This document shows, one piece after another, positions 22,757 to 31,859 of a stretch of 39,281 bases of DNA; within the stretch, counting starts at the first letter, position 1, and every line of letters starts with the position of its first letter. The stretch is from an uncultured Lachnospiraceae bacterium (GTDB lineage Bacteria; Bacillota; Clostridia; Lachnospirales; Lachnospiraceae). The notes beneath the pieces are model-generated. The model worked only from the letters and a program-made list of their open reading frames with translations. It was not told where the DNA came from and searched no databases. The stretch is taken from positions 1 through 39,281 of the forward strand of contig CALDLG010000219.1 in NCBI GenBank assembly GCA_937910785.1. The letters are read 5' to 3'. The translations under genes were made by a program, and so were the position numbers.

Positions 22757-24565
22757 ATGGAAAAGAAGATCAGGCAGTGGAAAATGGTCGGCAGAAAATT
22801 TTATATCGGGATCAGAGCTTCCTTTGCGGATTATACCGTTTCGCTTATCGCGATCGCGGCAGCCACAATCTGTTCGGCGGCGGTTGATGTCTGGTCGGAT
22901 CAATATGCGGTCGTTTTACAGAGAGGACTCGTTCTTTTCTGCTTCGGCGCTGTTTTTACGGAGACTTATTTTGCGGAACGGAAAAAAAGAAAGCTATACG
23001 CCCTGGCCGTGGCGGCACTGACGGCGGCACTGATGGCGGTTGGCACGCTTTTGGAAGACCTGGCCGGCGTGGATGTGCAGGTGATGAATCTGACGGCCGG
23101 TGCACTTTCCGAACTGGCGTTTCGTTTTCTCTATGGATATCTGTTTCTTGCGGTATTCGGAACGGTTTATTTCTGTTTTAAAAGATCCGGAATCGGATTT
23201 CCGGAATATGTGCTGAAGGTATTTTCCAATCTGATGAAAGCCCTCGTCGTATTCCTGATTTTAACATTTGGCGTTCTGTTTATTACCGTCATTGTGAATA
23301 CTCTCCTGATAGATGGCTATTATTCCGATCTGGACCGCCGTCTGGAAATTCTGGTAATCGGATGGTATCTTGCGCCGATGTGCCTGTCTTCCCTTCGGGA
23401 TATGTCGAATGAACCGGGCGCGTTCCTTCGAACGATTGTAAAGTATATTCTGCAGTTCTTATCGACCTGCGGAATGGCGATCGTCTATCTATACGTGGTG
23501 AAGATCGTGTTTTCCCTTGAAGTTCCGTCCAATGAGCTCTTTTCCATCGTGTCTGCGTTGTTTTGCTTTGGCATGCCGGTATGGCTTATGGCGGAATATT
23601 ACATGGAGGACACACGTTATGATAAGGTGTTTACCAAATTGCCGTATGCGTTTGCGCCGTTGATCCTGTTACAGCTTTATTCTATGATTGTCCGGATTGG
23701 TCAATATGGAGTAACGCCGGACCGCTATCTGGGCATAATGCTCATACTATTTGAAATCTATACGCTGTTTATCTGGCATTTTCGGAAAGAGAAACGCGAA
23801 AGGATGTTGTCTTTCTTATGTCTGCTGGCCATCATTTCCGTTTTTGCGCCCGGCATCAATATGTATCGGGTTTCCAACCTGTGCCAGCAGTCTTTTCTGA
23901 AAAAATATTATCAGACGGTTCTGGACGGGAAAGCGCTGTCGAATCTGGAATATGACCGGTTAAGCGGTTCTTATCAATATCTGAAAAATCAGGAGCAGAC
24001 TGGAAAGGTGGCAGAGCAGTATAATATTACCGAGAAGAATTTTGTGGAAAGGCTTAACGAGATGGAAATAAGGGACGGCGGTCTGTCCGAATATGATACG
24101 CACGAGGTGCACTGTTGTCAGATGGTAGGAGAACTGGATGTGGGAGACTGGCAGCAAATGAATATGCTGAATCAGGCCGACTGCTATTATAATAACAGGA
24201 GCGAACAGCCATTTGAGGTATGCTATCCGGATGGGGATGGCGGGATAAAGACCGTCTCCTGTGGATGCGGATATGATCTGGATTTTTCCGCATTTCAGTT
24301 TGTAAAACGGGAAACGGATGAAATTATAACGGTTGATATCAGTGATTTTGCGTGGAAATGCATGCTTTATGAGATCGAGCACCCCGATGCGGACTCGACA
24401 CAAATCCAGGACGCAGTGCAGGAATATAACCGCATACAGATCGATGAAAATACCGTATTGGTGTTAAATCATTTTGAGATTCGCTACAGTGAAGGCGTCC
24501 GGTACGGAGAACCTTATTTTGAATGGTTCAGGCCGACGATCAGCGGAGTGCTTCTGACAAGATAA
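22757..24565 (+). CDS. DUF4153-type polytopic membrane protein
   Basis: The 602-residue protein has about eleven predicted membrane helices in the first 370 residues (for example LIAIAAATICSAA, LAVAALTAALMAVG, ALVVFLILTFGVLFITVI and LLAIISVFAPGI). A soluble C-terminal region of about 220 residues follows and contains a small Cys cluster in CYPDGDG and SCGCGYDLD. The segment APLILLQLYSMIVRIGQYGVTPDRYLG (shortened: QYGVTPDRYLG) is the part I associate with DUF4153. Its function is unknown; similar proteins are often near regulators or transport genes. AAAGGA lies before the ATG. It begins just after the rubrerythrin terminator, so it needs its own promoter, which I could not identify with confidence. 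Confidence 0.78.
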   Translation: MEKKIRQWKMVGRKFYIGIRASFADYTVSLIAIAAATICSAAVDVWSDQYAVVLQRGLVLFCFGAVFTETYFAERKKRKLYALAVAALTAALMAVGTLLEDLAGVDVQVMNLTAGALSELAFRFLYGYLFLAVFGTVYFCFKRSGIGFPEYVLKVFSNLMKALVVFLILTFGVLFITVIVNTLLIDGYYSDLDRRLEILVIGWYLAPMCLSSLRDMSNEPGAFLRTIVKYILQFLSTCGMAIVYLYVVKIVFSLEVPSNELFSIVSALFCFGMPVWLMAEYYMEDTRYDKVFTKLPYAFAPLILLQLYSMIVRIGQYGVTPDRYLGIMLILFEIYTLFIWHFRKEKRERMLSFLCLLAIISVFAPGINMYRVSNLCQQSFLKKYYQTVLDGKALSNLEYDRLSGSYQYLKNQEQTGKVAEQYNITEKNFVERLNEMEIRDGGLSEYDTHEVHCCQMVGELDVGDWQQMNMLNQADCYYNNRSEQPFEVCYPDGDGGIKTVSCGCGYDLDFSAFQFVKRETDEIITVDISDFAWKCMLYEIEHPDADSTQIQDAVQEYNRIQIDENTVLVLNHFEIRYSEGVRYGEPYFEWFRPTISGVLLTR

Positions 24566-24576
24566 GAAGAAAGAGG

Positions 24577-24698
24577 GAATGAGGAAAAGAACAGCATTAT
24601 GAAAACAGGAGTGAGGAAAAGAACAGCATTATGAAAACAGGAGTGAGGAAAAGAACAGAATCATGGAAGCGGGAATGAGGAACAGAATAACATCATGG
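24577..24698 (+). repeat. Four tandem copies of a 32-bp unit, each carrying a ribosome binding site and ATG
   Basis: Copies lie at 24577-24608, 24609-24640, 24641-24672 and 24673-24698 (last one partial and diverged). Copies 1 and 2 differ at one base over 32. Each holds a GTGAGG- or ATGAGG-type ribosome binding site and an ATG at the same place: 24599, 24631, 24663 and 24695. The fourth ATG is the start of the cysteine-cluster gene. Because 32 is not divisible by three, the first three ATGs open short frames of 11, 15 and 18 codons; the first stops in an ATGA overlap with the second start, and the third runs into the gene out of frame. Confidence 0.85.
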
Positions 24699-25333
24699 AT
24701 GGGAAATTATATGATTTAAATGATATGGTAAAAGCCGGGTGTAATGACTGCCGGGGCTGCTCTGACTGCTGCTGCGGCATGGGGCAGTCGATCCTGCTTG
24801 ATCCTTATGATATCTGGCAGATGGAGGTGGGTCTTGGAGAGACCTTTGCCGGACTGATGCATGATCGAGTGGAACTGCATATGGAAGAGCGGCTGATCCT
24901 GCCGAATCTGAAAATGCAGGGTGAGGCGGAACGCTGCGGTTTCCTGAATCAGGATGGCAGATGTGGTATCCATGCGTTTCGGCCGGGGCTGTGCAGGCTG
25001 TATCCGCTTGGCAGAAGCTATGAAGGTCGGACTCTGAAATATTTTCTGCTGGAAGAGGCCTGTCCAAACGGCGGAACAAAGGTGAAGGTGCGAAAGTGGC
25101 TGGAAGTGCCGGATAGCAGAAACTATACGGATTTTCTGATCAAATGGCATGATCTGCGTAAGACATTGCAGGAAGAGCTGGCCTGTAAGGAAGCGGAAGA
25201 GCCGGAACTCATGAAAGAACGGAATATGCGCTTTTTACATATTTTTTATGAAGAGACATATGAGCCGGGAGATTTTTACGGACAGTTCGAAGAGCGGATT
25301 TGCCGTTTCAGGAAAAGAGGGGCATGCGGATGA
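24695..25333 (+). CDS. YkgJ-family cysteine-cluster protein
   Basis: The 212-residue protein opens with a dense cysteine cluster, CNDCRGCSDCCCG (C16, C19, C22, C25-C27), followed by ERCGFLNQDGRCGIHAFRPGLCRLYPLGR and a later EACPNGG. This is the CxxCxxCC pattern of the YkgJ family, thought to bind zinc or an Fe-S cluster; the biochemical role is not established. The N-terminal repeat of start sites upstream is unusual. The lipoprotein gene starts 23 bases after the stop, so these are probably one transcript. GAGG in the last 32-bp repeat unit serves as ribosome binding site, with a rather long spacer to the ATG. Confidence 0.85.
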   Translation: MDGKLYDLNDMVKAGCNDCRGCSDCCCGMGQSILLDPYDIWQMEVGLGETFAGLMHDRVELHMEERLILPNLKMQGEAERCGFLNQDGRCGIHAFRPGLCRLYPLGRSYEGRTLKYFLLEEACPNGGTKVKVRKWLEVPDSRNYTDFLIKWHDLRKTLQEELACKEAEEPELMKERNMRFLHIFYEETYEPGDFYGQFEERICRFRKRGACG

Positions 25334-25356
25334 TTAGTGTGATCATGGAGGTTAGG

Positions 25357-26388
25357 ATGAAAAGAATACAGATACTTGCCTGCGTGGGATTATGTTGTTT
25401 TCTGACAGCCTGCGCGGAGAATGCAAATGAGGAGAGGGAAACGGACGGGTATGTTCAGATAACGGGAGAACAGGGCGCGGATGAAAAAGAGGATGAGCCG
25501 GATACATCGAAGGGGGCGGAAATATCGGATCAGTCCGGGGGATTAGAAGAATCGGGCGTATCGGAAGAAGCGGAGCTTCCGGATGAGCCGGCGGTATCCG
25601 AATCATCAGAGAAAACGAATGTGCCTGAGCCTGTCGATGAGGAGGAGCTTCTCTTTGAGATGACAGAGCCGACGGAAATTCTCCTGGAAAATCCGAGTCA
25701 GGAATATTATCTGACGGAACCGATTGCGTCGGGGAGAGATACCAGTCTGACGCTGGAACTGCTGACCGAGGAGGCCAATCAGATTACCGATACGGAGAAA
25801 TGGTTTCAGGAGAATGAACTGACGCCGGTGGATTCTTTTCATATGGAGGATGACACATACCGGTATGAAATTGTGGGAAACGATTATGCGTCCGGCTATC
25901 TGTTGAGCATCTACCGGAAGGAAGACGGCATGTTTTTAAAATGTCTGGATTTTTCGAACTACAGGTATGCCGATAATATCAAACCGGGAGATGAAGAGTT
26001 CGTGGAACAGCGTGTCTGGTGGGCACAGTCTGCGGGCGATGTGCTCTATGCTGCGATCTCTCATAATACCTATACGGAATCCTGCCCGCATACGGGTTAT
26101 CTGGTTGCGATTGATCTGAATGACGATCATGTTATCTGGAAAAGCGCGCCCTGCATGACGAACGGAAGAACCTTTGAAATCATAGATGATACGATTGTAT
26201 GCGGTTATGGTTTTACGTCGGAACCGGACTACCTGAATCTGGTCAGCTGTCTGGATGGAAGTCTGCTGGAACAGATTCCGGTCAAAACCGCGGCGGAATA
26301 TATTATCCGAAAGGATGACGTGTTGTATGTCAGGACTTATGATACCAATTATGCGTTTCAGCTCTGGAGGGCGATCGGATGTCCATAA
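25357..26388 (+). CDS. Predicted lipoprotein with acidic linker and PQQ-like repeats
   Basis: The 343-residue protein has a signal peptide ending in a lipobox FLTACAEN with C19 as the lipid anchor. Residues about 20-110 are a low-complexity linker rich in Glu, Asp, Ser and Gly. The folded part has WWAQSAGDVLYAAIS, GYLVAIDLNDDHVIWKS and DTIVCGYGF, a pattern like PQQ-type beta-propeller blades (value - identity - conversion), though too few blades are visible for a full propeller. I do not recognise a function. I chose the ATG at 25357 because GGAGG lies five bases before it and the signal peptide starts there; the frame is open further upstream inside the previous gene. Confidence 0.75.
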   Translation: MKRIQILACVGLCCFLTACAENANEERETDGYVQITGEQGADEKEDEPDTSKGAEISDQSGGLEESGVSEEAELPDEPAVSESSEKTNVPEPVDEEELLFEMTEPTEILLENPSQEYYLTEPIASGRDTSLTLELLTEEANQITDTEKWFQENELTPVDSFHMEDDTYRYEIVGNDYASGYLLSIYRKEDGMFLKCLDFSNYRYADNIKPGDEEFVEQRVWWAQSAGDVLYAAISHNTYTESCPHTGYLVAIDLNDDHVIWKSAPCMTNGRTFEIIDDTIVCGYGFTSEPDYLNLVSCLDGSLLEQIPVKTAAEYIIRKDDVLYVRTYDTNYAFQLWRAIGCP

Positions 26389-26487
26389 AGGCAGGAACGT
26401 CCGGTGTCTGAAAACAGCATTTTCTCAGGCAGGAATGTCTGCTCTGGGATTTGAGATTTTGAAAAGCGGAAATGATGGAGGATTCAT

Positions 26488-27444
26488 ATGAAAACAGCAA
26501 TTTTAGGAGCAGGAAGGATTGCCGCAACGCTGGCGGCTACAATGCGGGCGCTTCCTGAGGTGGAATGTTATGCGGTTGCATCCCGAAGCCTTCGGAAAGC
26601 ACAGGATTTTGCCAGAGAGCATGGCTTTCAGAAAGCTTATGGATCTTATGAGGAAATGCTTGCGGATGAGGCAGTGGAGCTTGTTTATATTGCAACGCCC
26701 CATTCCCATCATTATGGGCACATGAAGCTTTGTATTGAAGCCGGGAAGCATGTACTTTGCGAGAAAGCCTTTACCGCGACGAAGGAGCAGGCAGAGGAAA
26801 TCTTCCGACTGGCCGGGGAACGGGATGTGCTCGTAACGGAAGCCATCTGGACCCGTTATATGCCGTCAAGAAAAGTGATCAATGATCTGTTGGCGGAGGG
26901 GGTTATCGGAGAGGTAAAAACGCTGACTGCAAATCTGAGCTATGCCATTTCCGATAAGGAACGGATTATCCGGCCGGAGCTTGCGGGTGGTGCATTGCTC
27001 GATGTGGGAGTCTATACGCTGAATTTTGCCCTGATGCATTTCGGAAACAGGATCGCGCAGAAGCAGTCCGTCGTTCAGCTGACAGAAACCGGCGTGGACG
27101 GACAGAACGTCATCACATTATCCTATGAGGACGGAAGGCTTGCGATTTTAAATTCCGGAATTTACGGGCTGTCTGACAGACAGGGGATTTTCTATGGTTC
27201 CAGAGGATGGATGGTCGTCGATAATATCAACAATCCGCTGGAGGTGCGGATCTATAACGAAAAGCACGAGCTTGGCAGAACGGTTTCCATGCCGGAACAG
27301 ATTAACGGATACGAATACGAAATATTGGAAACAATAGACTGTATTCGGAACGGAAAACGGGAATGCCCGTCTATGAAGCATGAGGATACGCTGGAAGTTA
27401 TGGAACTGATGGATGCATTCCGGCAGGAGTGGGGGATTTTATAA
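26488..27444 (+). CDS. Gfo/Idh/MocA-family oxidoreductase
   Basis: The 318-residue NAD(P)-dependent oxidoreductase has an N-terminal Rossmann motif GAGRIA (residues 7-12) and a catalytic segment GGALLDVGVYTLNF. Where most relatives have EKP it has EKAF (residues 92-95), a form seen in the dihydrodiol/xylose dehydrogenase-like branch (TRYMPS and GVYTL also fit). It probably acts on a sugar or polyol. It differs clearly from the YcjS-like enzyme at 19.6 kb and is not a recent duplicate. GGAGG lies eight bases before the ATG. It is followed 20 bases later by a small lipoprotein gene. The substrate is unknown. Confidence 0.87.
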   Translation: MKTAILGAGRIAATLAATMRALPEVECYAVASRSLRKAQDFAREHGFQKAYGSYEEMLADEAVELVYIATPHSHHYGHMKLCIEAGKHVLCEKAFTATKEQAEEIFRLAGERDVLVTEAIWTRYMPSRKVINDLLAEGVIGEVKTLTANLSYAISDKERIIRPELAGGALLDVGVYTLNFALMHFGNRIAQKQSVVQLTETGVDGQNVITLSYEDGRLAILNSGIYGLSDRQGIFYGSRGWMVVDNINNPLEVRIYNEKHELGRTVSMPEQINGYEYEILETIDCIRNGKRECPSMKHEDTLEVMELMDAFRQEWGIL

Positions 27445-27464
27445 AAGAAAGGAAAAGAAAGAAA

Positions 27465-27968
27465 ATGAAGAGAAGAATAACATCTGGTATTATAACAATG
27501 GTTTTGCTGATATGCATGGTTTTCATGACTGCGTGCGGAAAAAACGATACCGCGGGTGGCGGAAAGAAGATCGAAGGAGACTTGCAGGACGTCATGGCGA
27601 AAATTTATGAAGGCGTTGATCTGGATGACGAGACCAAACAGGCGATGCAGAATTATGTCTGCGATACGCTGACGGCTGACAGTGAACAGGCGCTTCTGGG
27701 CGTAGAGGGAGTTCCCTATACGGAAGGGGTCTATTCGGTTCCGATGATCTCTTCCATTGCGTATCAGTGCGTACTTCTTCGTGTAGATCCGGCGGATGTC
27801 GATACTGTGAAGGAGATGCTAAAAGAAAACGCTGACGTCAACAAATGGGTGTGCGTCAGCGCAGAAACGGTTCTTGTGGAAAATGTCGGAGATGTGGTGC
27901 TGTTCATTATGAGTGATCAGGCAGCGGCCTACGCGGTCAGCGCATCCTTCCAGGCTCTGGCTCAGTAG
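27465..27968 (+). CDS. Small predicted lipoprotein, DUF4358-like
   Basis: The 167-residue protein begins with a signal sequence (MKRRITSGIITMVLLICMVF) and a lipobox MTACGKND with C24. The mature part is about 140 residues with the segments LLGVEGVPYTEGVYSVPM, SSIAYQCVLLRVD and KWVCVSAETVLVENVGDVV. These remind me of the DUF4358 group of clostridial lipoproteins, but I am not certain. No function is known. The ATG at 27465 is preferred because the signal peptide starts there and AAAGGA lies upstream. Its last seven bases overlap the end of the convergent potD gene. Confidence 0.68.
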   Translation: MKRRITSGIITMVLLICMVFMTACGKNDTAGGGKKIEGDLQDVMAKIYEGVDLDDETKQAMQNYVCDTLTADSEQALLGVEGVPYTEGVYSVPMISSIAYQCVLLRVDPADVDTVKEMLKENADVNKWVCVSAETVLVENVGDVVLFIMSDQAAAYAVSASFQALAQ

Positions 27969-29029
27969 GATTTTACCTCTTTCCACAGCTCATTGTAGAG
28001 CATATCGCCTTCCTCCCCGAGATAAATATAGGTCTCCAGGTTATCGTACCGGGTAAGGTCGGGGAAGGCGACAGGAGAGTTCTTAATTTCTTCATCCTCA
28101 ATCAGGGCTTTTGCGGCCTCATTGGGGGTGGAGTAGGTTATGTATTCGAAATTTTTCAGGGCTACGTCGCTGCGGCACATGAAGTCGATGAACTTTATGG
28201 CATTTTCCTGATGGGGGGCATTTTTCAAAATAACCCATGAATCGATCCAGACATTCGTCCCTTCTTCGGGAATCACATATTCCAGATCACTGTTTTCATA
28301 CTGTGTATAGATTGCCTCACCGGAGTAGATAACGCCGATGGCCGCTTCGCCTCCGATCATCTTATCCCGCACCTGATCGATGACATAGGCCTGTACGAGA
28401 GGCTTCTGGTCGATCAGCGCATCCCGTACCGTCAACAGTTCTTTCTCATCTAACGTGTTCATGGAATAGCCGTAAATCTTTTCGGCGACCATAAAGGCGT
28501 CGCGGACGGAATCCTGCATCAGAATTTCATCCCGGTATTTTTCATCCCAGAGCTGCTTCCAGCTCGTAATCGGTTCATCCACCATTGTTCTGTTATAGAG
28601 GATTCCGACGGTTCCCCAGCAATAGGGAACGGAGTATCGGTTGCCCGGATCGAAACCTTCGGATTGCTGCCAGTATTGCGCGCCGATGTTCTGCCTGGCA
28701 TTGGGAAGCTTTTCGAAATCGAGCTCCAAAAGCAGGTCATTTTGAATCATTTTGCTGATCATATAATCGGAAGGACAGACTACATCATATTCGGCAGCGC
28801 CGGCTTCTACCCTGGGATACATCGTTTCGTTTGTTTCAAATTCATCATAGATAACATGGATGCCTGTCTCTTCCTCAAAGAGATCGAGCATATCCGGATC
28901 GATATATTCTCCCCAGTTATAGACGATAACCACATTATCGTTTTCTTCTCCGGCGCCGCAGCCGGCGGTTATAAGAATAACGAGCGATATTATAATAACA
29001 CACCATATTTTTTTCAAGTCAGTAACCAT
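27962..29029 (-). CDS. potD: Spermidine/putrescine-binding lipoprotein (PotD)
   Basis: The 355-residue protein is the extracellular binding component of a polyamine ABC importer. It has a signal peptide with lipobox LITAGCGAG (C24) and the PotD-type body: VVIVYNWGEYIDPDMLDLFEEETG (shortened: YNWGEYIDPD), YDVVCPSDYMISKMI, and PYCWGTVGILYN, with aromatic and acidic residues that contact polyamines. It is the last gene of a minus-strand potABCD operon. The ATG at 29029 has AAAGG only one base away; a TTG at 29017 would give the more typical start MKKIWCVIIIS and is a real alternative. Its 3' end overlaps the convergent lipoprotein gene by seven bases. Confidence 0.93.
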   Translation of the reverse strand: MVTDLKKIWCVIIISLVILITAGCGAGEENDNVVIVYNWGEYIDPDMLDLFEEETGIHVIYDEFETNETMYPRVEAGAAEYDVVCPSDYMISKMIQNDLLLELDFEKLPNARQNIGAQYWQQSEGFDPGNRYSVPYCWGTVGILYNRTMVDEPITSWKQLWDEKYRDEILMQDSVRDAFMVAEKIYGYSMNTLDEKELLTVRDALIDQKPLVQAYVIDQVRDKMIGGEAAIGVIYSGEAIYTQYENSDLEYVIPEEGTNVWIDSWVILKNAPHQENAIKFIDFMCRSDVALKNFEYITYSTPNEAAKALIEDEEIKNSPVAFPDLTRYDNLETYIYLGEEGDMLYNELWKEVKSY

Positions 29030-29060
29030 ACCTTTCTTTCAGTCCGCGAATGCGGGATTG

Positions 29061-29867
29061 TCATGCCGTTTCCTCTTTGCCGTCCGTTTTCCGCTGTGCC
29101 TTATCCGGCGTCATATTGATAAGGAAGAGAAGCACGAGCACCGTCACGAAGATAATCGTAGAGAGCGCATACATTTCGGGTTTGATGCCTTTACGGACTT
29201 CCGTATAGATTTTTGTGGACAGCGTATTGATACCGGCCCCCTTCGTAAAATGTGTGATAATAAAGTCGTCGAGCGACATCGTGAAGGCCATCAGAAAACC
29301 GGAGAGGATTCCCGGCATCAGATCGGGAAGCGTCACCTTAAAAAAAGCGGTCAGAGGCGGGGCACCCAGATCCAGCGCGGCTTCATAGACGCTCGGATTC
29401 AATTGTTTCATGCGCGGAAGAACTGACAAAATAACATATGGTATGTTAAAAGTAATATGCGAAAGCAGAATCGTTCCGAAACCGAACCGCAGGCCGAGAC
29501 TGATAAAAAGAAGCATCAGAGAGATCCCGGTCACGATATCGGCGTTCAGCATCGGGATGTTGGTGATTCCCATCAGAACGGTCCGGCTTCTTCTCTTCAT
29601 GCCTGACATGGCGATACAGGCGACCGTACCGATCACGGAGGCGATGAGCGCAGAAAGAAACGCGATCAGCAGTGTTGTGCCGAGGGCATCCAGTATCGTT
29701 TCATCCTGCATCAGTGACAGATACCAGTCCATCGTAAAGCCTCCCCACTTTGCCCTTGTCTTGCTGGCGTTGAAGGAGAGCACGATTAATGTCGCGATCG
29801 GCGCATAAAGAAAGAGAAAGATAAGAGCCGTATATATTTTTTTGGCAAAGTCGGCCGTTTTTCGCAT
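29061..29867 (-). CDS. potC: Polyamine ABC transporter permease PotC
   Basis: The 268-residue permease has about six helices, beginning with KKIYTALIFLFLYAPIATLIVLSF (a PotC-like YAP motif near residue 21). The EAA loop is EAALDLGAPPLTAFFKVTLPDL, followed by SLDDFIITHFTKGAG, a hallmark of PotC. It forms the membrane channel with PotB. AAGGAG lies before the ATG. A 99-base gap separates it from potB; I see no terminator in it. Confidence 0.94.
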   Translation of the reverse strand: MRKTADFAKKIYTALIFLFLYAPIATLIVLSFNASKTRAKWGGFTMDWYLSLMQDETILDALGTTLLIAFLSALIASVIGTVACIAMSGMKRRSRTVLMGITNIPMLNADIVTGISLMLLFISLGLRFGFGTILLSHITFNIPYVILSVLPRMKQLNPSVYEAALDLGAPPLTAFFKVTLPDLMPGILSGFLMAFTMSLDDFIITHFTKGAGINTLSTKIYTEVRKGIKPEMYALSTIIFVTVLVLLFLINMTPDKAQRKTDGKEETA

Positions 29868-29966
29868 TTGAATACTCCTTTCGGTTCTGTTTTACAGGAT
29901 TCGGTGTCAAAAGGTACGGCGTGAAACCTGGGAGCCGTCGGCGCATGGGCGCTGTGCTTCAGTGCC

Positions 29967-30779
29967 TTATGTGCCGGATTCATCCTTTTCGAAAAGGGCG
30001 GTAAGGACCATATTGATTAGGATGAAGATCATCAGCACGATGGAAAGGCCGCTGCCCAGATGCCAGTTGCTTGCCTGTGTGAATTCCTGTTCGATCACGT
30101 TTCCGATCAGGAGAACCTTGCTTCCGCCAAGCAGCGTGCTGATGACGAAAGTCGTCAGCGCCGGAACGAAGACCATCGTCACGCCGCTGATAATGCCGGG
30201 AACTGACAGCGGCAGTATAATATGAAAGAAGGTCTGTATCCGGTTGGCGCCCAGATCCTCGGCCGCATGGATGACGTTCTCATCGATTTTCGACAGTGCG
30301 TTGTATAACGGCAGCACCATGAAGGGCAGAAAATTATATACCATGCCGAGCACGATCGCATAAGAGGTGTTGATGATCCGCAGGGCAGGAAGACCCAAAA
30401 AGGCGAGAATACCGTTGATAACGCCTGTTTTTTCCAATAAAGTCTGCCAGGCCAGCGTGCGCAGCAGAAAATTCATCCACATCGGCAGAATAAAGATCAG
30501 GATAATAAAACCATGACTGTTTCCCTTTTTCTCCGCCAGAATCATTGCCAGAGGATAGGCGAGCAGAAAACATAAAACGGTACTGATAAGGGACAGCAGA
30601 ATGGAACGCCACAGGGCTCTCGCATGTCCGGGGGTGGCGATCGCAAGGATGTTTTTCAGCGTAAATGCGCCGCTTTTGTCCGTCAGGCCGTAATATAAAA
30701 TCATGCACAGCGGAACGACGATAAAGATGACAGCCCATGCGGCATAAGGGGCGGCGAGTAAATGCTTTTTAGATTTCAA
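29967..30779 (-). CDS. potB: Polyamine ABC transporter permease PotB
   Basis: The permease has about six helices, starting with APYAAWAVIFIVVPLCMILYYG, a PotB-type first helix. The EAA-type loop is HAAEDLGANRIQTFFHIILPL and is followed by the PotB-like VFVPALTTFVIS. I place the start at the TTG at 30779 (270 residues, MKSKKHLLAAPY). An ATG at 30797 would give 276 residues, but the AGGAGG that should act as ribosome binding site (30794-30789) lies inside the codons after that ATG and is nine bases from the TTG. Either way the gene overlaps the end of potA, so translation is probably coupled. Confidence 0.92.
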   Translation of the reverse strand: MKSKKHLLAAPYAAWAVIFIVVPLCMILYYGLTDKSGAFTLKNILAIATPGHARALWRSILLSLISTVLCFLLAYPLAMILAEKKGNSHGFIILIFILPMWMNFLLRTLAWQTLLEKTGVINGILAFLGLPALRIINTSYAIVLGMVYNFLPFMVLPLYNALSKIDENVIHAAEDLGANRIQTFFHIILPLSVPGIISGVTMVFVPALTTFVISTLLGGSKVLLIGNVIEQEFTQASNWHLGSGLSIVLMIFILINMVLTALFEKDESGT

Positions 30780-31842
30780 GTGCAACAGCCTCCTCATCTT
30801 CTGATTCCGGTTTATTCATAATCTGGATATTGAAGGGGTCGACCCGGATGCCTACTTCTTTCCCTACCGGGGAAAGAAGCGTGGAATGGACGAGCCATTC
30901 AAAACCATTTGCCATGACTTCCATTTCGTAATGGACGCCTTTGAAGATCAGGTGTGTAACAACACCTGTTATTGTTCCGGCTGCCGGCTCCACAAGCTCC
31001 ACATCCTCCGGCCGGATTACCACATCTACGGGCCTGTTACTGCCAAAGCCGGTGTCCACGCAGGCGAAACGGGTTCCCAGAATTTCAACACATTTATCCT
31101 CGATCATGGTTGCGGGGATGATATTGCTGTCACCGATGAAATCGGCCACAAAAGCGTTCTCCGGTTCATTGTAGATGGATTCGGGAGAACCGATCTGTTG
31201 AATATAGCCCTGATTCATGACGACAATCGTATCCGACATCGTGAGCGCCTCTTCCTGATCGTGGGTGACATAGACGAAGGTGATGCCGAGTTCGTTTTTC
31301 ATGCGGATCAGCTCATACTGCATTTCCTGACGGAGCTTTAAGTCCAGAGCGCCGAGCGGTTCATCTAACAGAAGGACCTTCGGCTCATTGACGATTGCCC
31401 GCGCGATGGCGATCCGCTGCTGCTGGCCGCCGCTTAAGGAATCAGGCATACGCTTTCCGTAGCCTTCCAGATTGACCAGTTTCAGGGCATATCTGATTTT
31501 ATCCTCAATATAGCTTTTCGGTTTATTTCGAATTTTCAGGCCGAAAGCGATATTGTCTGCGATTGTCATATGGGTGAACAGGGCATATTTCTGAAATACG
31601 GTATTCAGCTGTCTTTTGTTCGGCGGCATTCCGGTAATATCCTGATTGTCGAAAATAACTTTGCCGGTATCCGGCTGCACGAAGCCGCCGAGAATGCGAA
31701 GGGTAGTCGTCTTGCCGCAGCCGCTTGGACCGAGCAGGGTGACAAATTCGTTTTCGTGGATCTTCAGTTCGAGGTCGTCTAAAACCATCTGTCCGTCAAA
31801 GGATTTGGAAATGTGCTCCAGTCTGATCAATTCTTTTTGCAA
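30769..31842 (-). CDS. potA: Polyamine ABC transporter ATPase PotA
   Basis: The 357-residue ATPase has Walker A GPSGCGKTT (residues 38-46), signature LSGGQQQRIAIARA, Walker B VLLLDEPLGALD, the switch His in THDQEEAL, and a C-terminal TOBE-type domain (about 280-350) as in PotA/MalK-type ATPases. It powers the PotBC channel. The start codon is TTG at 31842-31840, with GGAGGG eight bases upstream; no ATG fits better. It lies 17 bases after the XRE-cupin regulator and overlaps potB. It is the only ABC ATPase in the window, and I see no sign that it also serves the sugar transporter. Confidence 0.95.
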   Translation of the reverse strand: MQKELIRLEHISKSFDGQMVLDDLELKIHENEFVTLLGPSGCGKTTTLRILGGFVQPDTGKVIFDNQDITGMPPNKRQLNTVFQKYALFTHMTIADNIAFGLKIRNKPKSYIEDKIRYALKLVNLEGYGKRMPDSLSGGQQQRIAIARAIVNEPKVLLLDEPLGALDLKLRQEMQYELIRMKNELGITFVYVTHDQEEALTMSDTIVVMNQGYIQQIGSPESIYNEPENAFVADFIGDSNIIPATMIEDKCVEILGTRFACVDTGFGSNRPVDVVIRPEDVELVEPAAGTITGVVTHLIFKGVHYEMEVMANGFEWLVHSTLLSPVGKEVGIRVDPFNIQIMNKPESEDEEAVALEI

Positions 31843-31859
31843 AAAAATACCCTCCGTTC

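Noticed and set aside
24577..24698. CRISPR-like array
   Set aside because: The 32-bp units are directly adjacent with no spacers, and each holds a ribosome binding site and start codon.
30769..31842. PotA as the missing ATPase of the sugar importer
   Set aside because: It is embedded in a complete potABCD operon and carries PotA-type features; nothing links it to the operon 12 kb away.
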